From: Paralvinella palmiformis
Lineage: Eukaryota > Annelida > Polychaeta > Terebellida > Alvinellidae
Assembly (NCBI GenBank): GCA_025642065.1
Contig: JAODUP010000329.1
Location: 124,001-188,000 of the forward strand
Direction of reading: 5' to 3'
Length of the DNA: 64,000 nucleotides
The notes under the pieces were generated by a model. The model worked only from the letters and a program-made list of their open reading frames with translations, did no database searches and had not been told where the DNA came from. The position numbers and the translations under genes were made by a program. Below are positions 60,101 to 64,000 of the stretch, piece by piece. Position 1 is the stretch's first letter; each line of letters opens with the position of its first letter.

Positions 60101-61282
60101 ACTAATGAATCATCGCAAATTTCTTTTCAGGAAACCTGGAACCCTTAAATTTTCTACCTTATCTACATATAAATTGTACAGTTTATCAGTTATCTCTAAA
60201 TTTATTAATAATACATTATTAATTGGATACATATGTATATAAACTCCACCTACCTCAGTAATGGGTTCTATATCATTAGAGGGTTTTCCTTTTTTCTATG
60301 TATTCTATTGTAAGCACTGGAATATATTTAATTTGTATTGTTCATTAGGTGGCTATCCTAGTAGTTCTTTGCCCAGGGCTCCACCTGGTGGCTATCCAGA
60401 CGATGATGATGACTATACCGATCAGTTACGAAAAATGCAGATGAGTCTTAATGGACCGATGGTAAATATCTGTAATATAACAAATATTATATAAATGATT
60501 GATTTTTTATTTGGTGATCGACATAATATCTGCGCTGTTGATTTCAGATTTTGCAGACTAATTATACTTAGTTTTGGAAGGGCTAACAAATACTAACACA
60601 GCACCATTAAAGTTGCAAGACGATGAGAATTTATGAATATTAAAGTATCATTTAATGACTCATATACTGGAATCATAACAGAGCTGATTGAGAGCTGACA
60701 TAACAATTCAATTAATTTTTAATCACTTACCAGCCTGATGAATCTGGAGATGTTTATGGTTCTCGTCAACCACCACCACTACCACCAGCTCGTACCTAGT
60801 AGCCATACTGGTTTGGATAATGTTGATGGTCATCCCGCTGGTCCACCCGTTCCATCCCGTAATTACGCGCCTGCTGATGTGCCACGCTACACTGCCCCAC
60901 CTGGTGGTAAGTTATAATTGTAGTAAAACCTCTTCTTGTGACCACCCACCTTAAAAACATCTCTGTACTCATTGAACATCTAAAGAATGTTACTGTGTGG
61001 AGGTTTTCTTTTCAAAACTGTACCGACACCCTAGAGACGAGATCATATCATTGCAGTGGTCCCGCAGTTTCCATATACGATTTAAAAATGCATTTACGTA
61101 AATGTTATTGTATATTTATGTTTGTGGAAATTGTACAAATAATGAACAGTTCATTCATTCACATATGTACAGCTGATTCTTCTTTTCTTCCCAACACATC
61201 AGGTACAGCTTATGGATCACTGCCTCGCTCACAGGATCCTCTACCAACATCATCTGAGGATATGCGAGGACACTTGGTATAA
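34206..61282 (+). CDS. NPHS1: Nephrin / Sticks-and-stones-type Ig adhesion receptor, 24 coding exons
   Basis: Single-pass surface adhesion protein, about 1307 aa (human nephrin 1241). Domains: signal peptide (about 1-38); Ig1 38-142; Ig2 143-252; Ig3 253-349; Ig4 350-449; Ig5 450-546; Ig6 547-648; cysteine-less Ig-like spacer 649-748; Ig 749-843; Ig 844-944; FN3 945-1040; membrane helix about 1052-1078; basic stop RRRRKK; 229-residue tail. This six-Ig, spacer, two-Ig, FN3 order is that of nephrin; KIRREL/Kirre has five Ig and no FN3. Words matching vertebrate nephrin as I recall it: VARGGNPLA (Ig3), VPLDL (last Ig), WKPGFDGG and DVVP (FN3), and C-terminal RGHLV. Family role: trans binding to Neph/Kirre partners at slit diaphragms, in myoblast fusion and cell sorting, with actin signalling through tail tyrosines. 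All junctions are GT-AG with agreeing phases except exon 23, where the 1307-residue model needs an unusual acceptor. Confidence 0.9.
35457..35735. repeat. Minisatellite built from TGTCTTGTTGGGTT and TGTCTTGTTAGAAT
   Basis: About twenty 14-15-base units alternate among endings GGGTT, AGAAT and CCAGGG. The strand asymmetry is strong (G+T on the plus strand). It explains the open frames rich in CLVGFV here. Confidence 0.9.
36309..36724 (+). pseudogene. Non-LTR retrotransposon 3' end (RT C-terminus), 5' truncated
   Basis: Plus-strand YTWKILEGIVQ, then after a frame change PNVGIKSYTSTRQGRLC, FREASLQIRGPQLFNSLP, TGCSVTSFKNKLDKYLQNM and a final TAG at 36722-36724. This is the usual C-terminus of many mollusc LINE pol proteins. 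Only the last 140 or so residues remain, as expected for a 5'-truncated insertion. The minus-strand frame 36271-36711 is its shadow. Confidence 0.75.
37413..37547 (+). CDS. NPHS1: Nephrin-like exon 2: Ig1, first half
   Basis: Encodes FRIKPEDTAVIQGQ, the first Ig cysteine (ILKC) and the Trp core (LLWTKDGFALG), a sequence typical of Ig1 in nephrin and Neph proteins. Phase 1 at both ends. Confidence 0.9.
38115..38294 (+). CDS. NPHS1: Nephrin-like exon 3: Ig1, second half
   Basis: GFPRYSVTG, then LSDDATFQCQI with the second cysteine; ends at DVL. The FPRY...DDAxxxCQ pattern is a hallmark of nephrin and Kirre Ig1. Donor CTCA|GTGAGT. Confidence 0.9.
41877..42938. mobile_element. Non-autonomous hAT-like element with 8 bp target duplication
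   Basis: An exact ATTTCTGG lies on both sides (41869-41876, 42939-42946). The left end is CAGGGTTAGCAAATTGATGAC; the right end, reversed, is GAGGGTTGGGTTTATGAC. Subterminal TTTATGAC/GTCATAAA words are clustered at both ends. An 8-base duplication and CAGGG-type termini are hAT features. Length 1062; no transposase frame. Confidence 0.78.
42970..43600 (+). repeat. Interspersed repeat, about 550 bp family, copy 2
   Basis: Matches blocks of 7960-8515 and 51770-52310: GAAATAATCTAAATTACAG, GAGTAGCTGTTATTGC, GACGTCAGACTTCAGGAG, AACTGGATTATTTA, TCATATTTTGATATAATTTA. Confidence 0.6.
43796..44093. mobile_element. GAATTGG-rich TIR element (MITE-like), full copy
   Basis: Begins CAGACATGGGATCAATCC and ends GGAATTGTCTG. 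Flanking octamers GCTCATTG and ACTCGTTG match at 6 of 8, a possible aged 8-base duplication. Contains ACTCGGAGTAGGTACTCGG palindromic words. It ends only 50 bases before exon 4 of the nephrin-like gene. Confidence 0.6.
44144..44270 (+). CDS. NPHS1: Nephrin-like exon 4: Ig2, first half
   Basis: Begins with the linker PPDQPQIEG and contains LSMTCLSTNGKP. The donor is AAATG|GTTTGT, splitting the Trp codon (phase 2). Confidence 0.85.
44786..44988 (+). CDS. NPHS1: Nephrin-like exon 5: Ig2, second half
   Basis: Restores W-YRNDEL across the junction and carries ATFKCET with the second cysteine. Donor GATGC|GTATGT, phase 1. Confidence 0.88.
46265..46374 (+). CDS. NPHS1: Nephrin-like exon 6: Ig3, first half
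   Basis: Starts PPNEPEITGY. The cysteine is within LVCVARGGNPLAQ, which is nearly identical to the corresponding vertebrate nephrin segment. Phase 0 donor CACAG|GTGTGT. Confidence 0.9.
46626..46806 (+). CDS. NPHS1: Nephrin-like exon 7: Ig3, second half
   Basis: VYWYKNGQ opens the exon; AVYRCEASN holds the second cysteine. Phase 1 donor CAGT|GTAAGT. Confidence 0.9.
47370..47915. mobile_element. Two adjacent TIR MITEs sharing one TTAA junction
   Basis: Unit 1 runs from TTAAGCCGAGATTCCATAT (47370) to ATATGGAATCTTGG (about 47656-47669). A shared TTTTAAG follows, then unit 2 from GCCAAGATTCCATATG to ATATGGAATCTCGG (about 47898-47910) and TTTTAG. Internal blocks (CAGGCAGGCTTTCCCAAG, ACATGGMTACCACAATGTC) are duplicated in both. 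Termini and TTAA resemble piggyBac-type MITEs; class is inference. Confidence 0.65.
48193..48510. mobile_element. GAATTGG-rich TIR element, second intronic copy
   Basis: Starts CAGACATGGGGTCAATTC and tracks the 43796 copy throughout (ACAAATTAATTTACCATTT, ACTCAGAGTAGGTATTCC). The right end is less well preserved. Confidence 0.65.
48687..48853 (+). CDS. NPHS1: Nephrin-like exon 8: Ig4, first half
   Basis: Linker PPKKVMISG, then IKLKCETSISNPPAVISWF. Phase 0 donor CCCAAG|GTAAGA. Confidence 0.9.
49253..49385 (+). CDS. NPHS1: Nephrin-like exon 9: Ig4, second half
   Basis: VVYQCNGNNEAL carries the second cysteine; ends SLKVV. Phase 1 donor. Confidence 0.88.
49820..49945 (+). CDS. NPHS1: Nephrin-like exon 10: Ig5, first half
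   Basis: PPGQPTITGYTEG, then MTCQSMGGNPPATLTWWK. The start echoes exon 6 (PEITGYTNG), a sign of Ig3-Ig5 relatedness. Phase 1. Confidence 0.9.
50182..50346 (+). CDS. NPHS1: Nephrin-like exon 11: Ig5, second half
   Basis: GNEQLQAVS, then AEYRCNATNPATAKPL. Phase 1 donor CAACT|GTACGT. Confidence 0.88.
50796..51101 (+). CDS. NPHS1: Nephrin-like exon 12: Ig6 in a single exon
   Basis: PPKSLDITV, LTLTCKSASSNPA, and EIYACNAENILI. The whole domain is in one exon, unlike Ig1-Ig5. The donor GTAAGTATA runs straight into a TA microsatellite. Confidence 0.92.
51110..51151. repeat. TA microsatellite at the exon 12 donor
   Basis: The donor GTAAGTATATACACA runs into pure TA alternation within 9-14 bases of the exon end. 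Confidence 0.9.
51770..52310 (+). repeat. Interspersed repeat, about 550 bp family, copy 3
   Basis: AGGAAATAATCCTAATTATTGG, GAGTAGCCATTAAAGC, GGGAAGGAGAAAAGTCATG, then GTGGTTGATGATGTTCATAT and TTGACATCATTTATAA, as in the other copies. Its end lies about 25 bases before the exon 13 acceptor. Confidence 0.6.
52337..52636 (+). CDS. NPHS1: Nephrin-like exon 13: cysteine-less Ig-like spacer
   Basis: Ig-like fold pattern, but both canonical cysteine positions are changed (INLTASGN; GTYIIMASN). Corresponds in position to the nephrin region between Ig6 and the next Ig. Carries a GSRRRRD basic run at 696-702. Phase 1 at both ends. Confidence 0.88.
52880..53164 (+). CDS. NPHS1: Nephrin-like exon 14: Ig domain after the spacer
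   Basis: AKLECVVNANP and GLFVCVADNGIG give the two cysteines, and HITWSRDGY the Trp core. Donor AAAT|GTGATT is less usual but keeps phase 1. Confidence 0.88.
53352..53600. repeat. Minisatellite, GGTCATTCTGATTGTAGGTCACC unit
   Basis: About nine units of 24-31 bases: GTATAAGGTCATTCTGATT followed by GTAGGTCACC, with variants. Gives long spurious open frames on both strands. It lies in the intron after exon 14. Confidence 0.9.
54025..54143 (+). CDS. NPHS1: Nephrin-like exon 15: last Ig, first half
   Basis: ATLICKAEGAPDVTIKWKR; phase 0 donor AAAAGG|GTGAGA. Confidence 0.87.
54241..54281. repeat. GT microsatellite between exons 15 and 16
   Basis: Two GT runs separated by GGTG; another GT tract at 54375-54400 lies just before the exon 16 acceptor. 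Confidence 0.85.
54440..54623 (+). CDS. NPHS1: Nephrin-like exon 16: last Ig, second half
   Basis: NDVPLDLTGTKYSTE resembles vertebrate nephrin closely; YGQYECIATNDLGED holds the second cysteine. Phase 1 donor ACCA|GTATGT. Confidence 0.88.
55189..55380 (+). CDS. NPHS1: Nephrin-like exon 17: FN3, first half
   Basis: KPDAPFDLQVVEATPTS, then LSWKPGFDGG and YADVVPVGAT. WKPGFDGG plus DVVP is characteristic of the nephrin FN3 domain. Confidence 0.92.
56199..56294 (+). CDS. NPHS1: Nephrin-like exon 18: FN3, second half
   Basis: GLKPATEYVMDIRAINKLGE completes the FN3 fold. Phase 1 at both ends. Confidence 0.9.
57037..57177 (+). CDS. NPHS1: Nephrin-like exon 19: membrane segment
   Basis: PLIIILVVSIIGMILLGLN onward forms a helix of about 27 residues ending IRRRRKKLEK, a positive-inside stop-transfer signal. 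Confidence 0.92.
57178..58571 (+). other. Intron between membrane exon and tail
   Basis: 1.4 kb, AT-rich. A C-rich run sits near 58006-58018 and ATT repeats near 58500-58515. No extra exon recognised. Confidence 0.7.
58572..58705 (+). CDS. NPHS1: Nephrin-like exon 20: cytoplasmic tail, part 1
   Basis: DEGSSITNTVEMYNAPTL, then IATYDRRSFDDYQDDYG; acidic and tyrosine-rich. Phase 0 donor. Confidence 0.85.
59464..59680 (+). CDS. NPHS1: Nephrin-like exon 21: cytoplasmic tail, part 2
   Basis: Carries the densest motif cluster: AYGTM (YxxM), YKGP, YYGP, YSPP and YGQP (all YxxP), and IYMND (YxN). Phase 1 donor. Confidence 0.85.
60349..60461 (+). CDS. NPHS1: Nephrin-like exon 22: cytoplasmic tail, part 3
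   Basis: GGYPSSSLPRAPPGGYPDDD then DYTDQLRKMQMSLNGPM. Phase 0 donor ACCGATG|GTAAAT. Confidence 0.85.
60734..60906 (+). CDS. NPHS1: Nephrin-like exon 23: two candidate acceptors, or a frameshift
   Basis: From the better acceptor (CACTTACCAG, exon from 60734) the frame reads PDESGDVYGSRQPPPLPPAR and stops at TAG 60797-60799. From CACTACCACCAG (exon from 60789) the phase 0 frame reads LVPSSHTGLDNVDGHPAGPP onward and joins exon 24 in phase. The offset is 55 bases, so the two starts differ in frame. Both parts look like genuine tail sequence. Alternative splicing or a one-base assembly error would each explain it. Confidence 0.7.
61203..61282 (+). CDS. NPHS1: Nephrin-like exon 24: C-terminus ending RGHLV
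   Basis: TAYGSLPRSQDPLPTSSEDM then RGHLV and TAA at 61280-61282. A last-residue Val with hydrophobic context is a PDZ-ligand type end, and RGHLV is also how I recall vertebrate nephrin ending. Confidence 0.88.
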
Positions 61283-62480
61283 AAACAACAAGTTTTGCTG
61301 AGCATCTATTACAAAAACAAATGATGGCGTGCTTTCGTGTAAGATTAGGATATTTATCATCACTGTGAAGTGATGATCATCGTTTTAATGATGATGATGA
61401 TGACGATGATGATGTCTGAACCAGTATATCTAATAAACATTCATTTGATATAGAATTCATCATATTCTGCTTTGCTGATTCAGAATGAAGAGCTAAACAT
61501 TAGTGGCGATTTATTGTTTTTTTTATAATCGGTTCCGTTTTCCTTTATTGTGAATGTTGCAAATTGACACCTTGTCGGTTGTGATCCTGCGTAATTTATG
61601 AATCTCACAGCATTTGTCAGATAGCTTATATTTGTACATGTCTTCATGTTGATACATTTCATCCATCTTGCACCCTGTGGCCAGTATGAACTGTATATAA
61701 GATACCCGAGTTTTATCCAATGTTAAATATGCGAGATTGTTTATGTTGTGTGTGTGACAGTAGATTAGTCTGAAAATTAGATCTGTTTTAGATGTACAGA
61801 AATTGCTTTGCCATATGATCTAGTTATTTTGTATTCTTCTAAAGATCGGAATCCTTTCGATGGTAACATGGTTGGTTTGCAGTTGTGCCAAAGATATTTA
61901 TTGTCTAATATCATGCACGCACGCATGTGTGCATGCTTGCGCGTGCACACACACACACACAAAAACTAGCTTAATATTTCATATGGTGGCTTTGCTTAAT
62001 ATATATTTATACCCTCTGCCTTATTTGAGTGTGGTATTGGTGTGTATTGCTATATATTCTAAAACATGGCTTAAAAATTTGACAATCATAAAATTGCATT
62101 TCTTAAATATTAATATAAATTTACAAATATGCAGTAGTCATATTGTATTTTTTAATTTAATACACACAGAAAGAGAGAGAGAGTAACAATTATATATAAA
62201 TTCAAAGTGCCTTTTGACATGCTGCTAAAACACACACACACATACACACATTTGTATTATATCATTATGTTATAACCATAATAAATACTGTATAATTCAA
62301 AATGTTACAATGGAAACTGCTGATTGTAGTGTGTGTGTCTGTGTGTTTGCATGTGCTCACATGCCACCTTATATGTATACATGTCAATATATATATATAT
62401 GTGTGTGTGTGTGTGTAGTATGTAAAAGTGTCATATATAATTGTACTATGACCTCTGTGTAAACCATAATAAATATATTT
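61283..62480 (+). other. Probable 3' UTR and flank of the nephrin-like gene
   Basis: GATGAT tract at 61389-61412, CA/GT tracts (61947-61962, 62231-62250, 62400-62417). Canonical AATAAA signals at 61432-61437 and near 62280 and 62468 are possible alternative ends. Confidence 0.45.
61432..61437 (+). terminator. Candidate poly(A) signal of the nephrin-like gene
   Basis: AATAAA 150 bases after the stop codon; first canonical signal downstream. Confidence 0.5.
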
Positions 62481-62846
62481 TATTGTCAATTTTTTATTTA
62501 ATTAAAATATAGTCTGGTATCAACTTGTGTAATGGCATTAGATGTTGTTTTCAACAAATTTAGTTAGAGAGATTCCTCGTTTTGTAGTTTATGATGATTA
62601 CTGCTCCAACTAAATTATTTCAAAAACAAATAGAGAACAGTAAATTATATAATTTCAATCATAAATTGATAATTTATTTCATTATCTCAATCCTATAAAT
62701 GGATATTCAGATGTACAAGAATTCATTGAATTGTGAGGATTATCTACGTAGACAAAAAAGAAGTTTCCAGTTAGTGTGCCTCTGTCTATTTCACTATCTA
62801 ACAAGAGTGACCTGAATGTCACACTGTCAATTTATACCATCGAGCC

Positions 62847-63150
62847 GAGCCGTGGTGGCGCAGTTAGAGCGTACGACTCGTAGCCGAAGGGTCGTGGGTT
62901 CGAGACTCCGGGGGCTGCAATGCCGTCACGTCGCGGCTGGTTCACTCATCCATAGAAATGAGAACCTGACGAGACGTGATGGCTTCGCGCATTTAATGAC
63001 AACATGCGTTGTATGGTCCCTTGGGAGTTGAGATGCGTGCTGGGTGAAAAGTGGTCTGAGTCGGGAATAATAATACTGTACAGCGCCTCAGAAGAGGGTT
63101 ACCTGCTTCTGGCACTATATAAAGAAACATTATTATTATATTATACCAGC
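62847..63150 (+). mobile_element. tRNA-derived SINE (third family)
   Basis: Box A TGGCGCAGTTAGAGC (62856-62870) and box B GGGTTCGAGACTC (62896-62908), followed by a CpG-rich body and an ATTATTATTA tail (63129-63141). The tRNA-like part lacks convincing acceptor pairing, and a long body and tail follow. A SINE, not a tRNA gene. Confidence 0.72.
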
Positions 63151-63269
63151 ACTCAAAATGTTGCGAGCTCAAAATGAATCCCTGAAGAGTCTCCATCTGG
63201 CGTTTGGTCTGATCGATCCGATCCTCCTCGGCACCAACTACGATACGACATACCCATAGACGACAAGAG

Positions 63270-64000
63270 CTCGCTCACTTCCGTTATGCAATCTTAAATG
63301 AAATTATTTCCTTCAGAAACATTTCAGAGCAAAACAAATAATAGAACCAGAATTATACATAAAAATTAACATTTAAAAGTAAATGCATTATTAAATGATA
63401 TAATAATTACAAAATTTCTTCCATTGCATCAACAGCGTCGAAAAGAATCGAGCTCATTGGAGCACCAAGTACAGGGGTTGGGCAAACTTGGAGTGGAAAC
63501 TTGGGAAGGATACGCGAGTCTGAAAAAGTGAGATTTCAAATGGTGACGGAAAGAAACTATGCTATTTGATCACTTTACATGTTCGTGGAGTGAATTCCAA
63601 AGAGCAGGGGGAGCAATTGATGTGATAATAAATCGTTAGGAAACAAGGAGTTAAAGAGACTTTATAATTTTGTTGTGTGGCTAAATGTTTCAACGTATGG
63701 TCATGACTGCTCCCCCCCCATCAAGTTGCATCTTCACAGTCTGTTCTTTACGAACAAGAATAATGCACCGGTTGACTTGTAATTAAACGTACGAATTTCA
63801 TTTGCTATATTTTGCTATTTGTTCCCCGTCTGAATTAATATGGAGCTAACATCTACTCGGCGAAGGATTACCGTACTGAAGTTCGGCACACTGACAAGGC
63901 CATATGTTTCTTATCTGACCCATTAACAAAACCTCTAATTGGACGTTGTACTTTAGGCATAGATAGTGTTATCTATAGTGGTAATACGCCATAGATAACA
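63270..64000. other. Terminal intergenic segment with a dispersed repeat
   Basis: The block 63430-63720 (AATCGAGCTCATTGGAGCACC, GTACAGGGGTTGGGCAAAC, GGAGTGAATTCCAAAGAGC) resembles 5205-5260 and looks like an interspersed repeat. No gene seen. Confidence 0.4.

Noticed and set aside
60797..60799. TAG as the unquestioned end of the nephrin-like protein
   Set aside because: The downstream frame to 60906 and exon 24 remains open, in phase, and ends in the family-typical RGHLV, so the stop may be isoform-specific or artefactual.
34206..61282. Kirre/KIRREL (Neph) identity suggested by Ig1
   Set aside because: Ig1 is shared between Neph and nephrin proteins; eight canonical Ig domains, a spacer and an FN3 domain exclude the five-Ig Neph family.
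62847..62920. Functional tRNA gene
   Set aside because: Box A and box B are present, but acceptor pairing is poor and a long body with an ATT tail follows, as in SINEs. The same applies to heads near 8800, 11700, 20881 and 26298.

Overview
Eukaryotic (animal) genomic DNA, AT-rich. It has spliced genes, introns full of microsatellites, tRNA-derived SINEs, non-LTR retrotransposon relics and several DNA-transposon families. Gene content and repeat style suggest a lophotrochozoan, perhaps a gastropod mollusc; that assignment is inference from the genes and repeats, not a match to a known genome.

Layout. Positions 1-18000 look intergenic: no convincing host gene, but a pogo-like TIR element (about 6548-7502), SINEs (3246-3368, around 8800 and 11700), a MULE transposase relic inside inverted arrays of a GGCGACGAAACGAC motif (13320-14165) and a non-LTR retrotransposon relic (14540-15640). 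Gene 1, plus strand, 18951-26890 (three coding exons, probable noncoding first exon ending at 18226), encodes a 522-residue single-pass leucine-rich-repeat membrane protein whose short tail ends in T-Q-V. Between the genes lie 3' flank, microsatellites, a lone exon-like open frame (29377-29547) and a GC-richer likely promoter (about 30160-30466).

Gene 2, plus strand, 34206-61282, fills the rest. I assembled 24 coding exons whose splice phases agree throughout except at one place (exon 23). The product of about 1307 residues is a nephrin/Sticks-and-stones/Hibris-type adhesion receptor: signal peptide, six Ig domains, a cysteine-less Ig-like spacer, two more Ig domains, one FN3 domain, one membrane segment, and a tyrosine- and proline-rich tail ending RGHLV, the same last five residues I recall for vertebrate nephrin. 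The tail carries five YxxP sites, one YxN and one YxxM.

The most interesting point is exon 23. The strong upstream acceptor leads to a stop after 21 more residues, whereas the frame that reaches RGHLV fits a weak acceptor 55 bases further on. Either two tail isoforms exist (with and without the PDZ ligand) or the assembly or allele carries a frameshift.

Gene 2 introns also hold a hAT-like element with an 8-base target duplication (41877-42938), two abutting MITEs sharing a TTAA junction (47370-47915), a second TIR family (43796-44093), a LINE 3' end (36309-36724) and minisatellites. Downstream of 61282 are poly(A) signals and another tRNA-derived SINE (62847-63150). The two genes are not an operon; both encode surface proteins with possible C-terminal PDZ ligands, but a functional link is not shown by the sequence.
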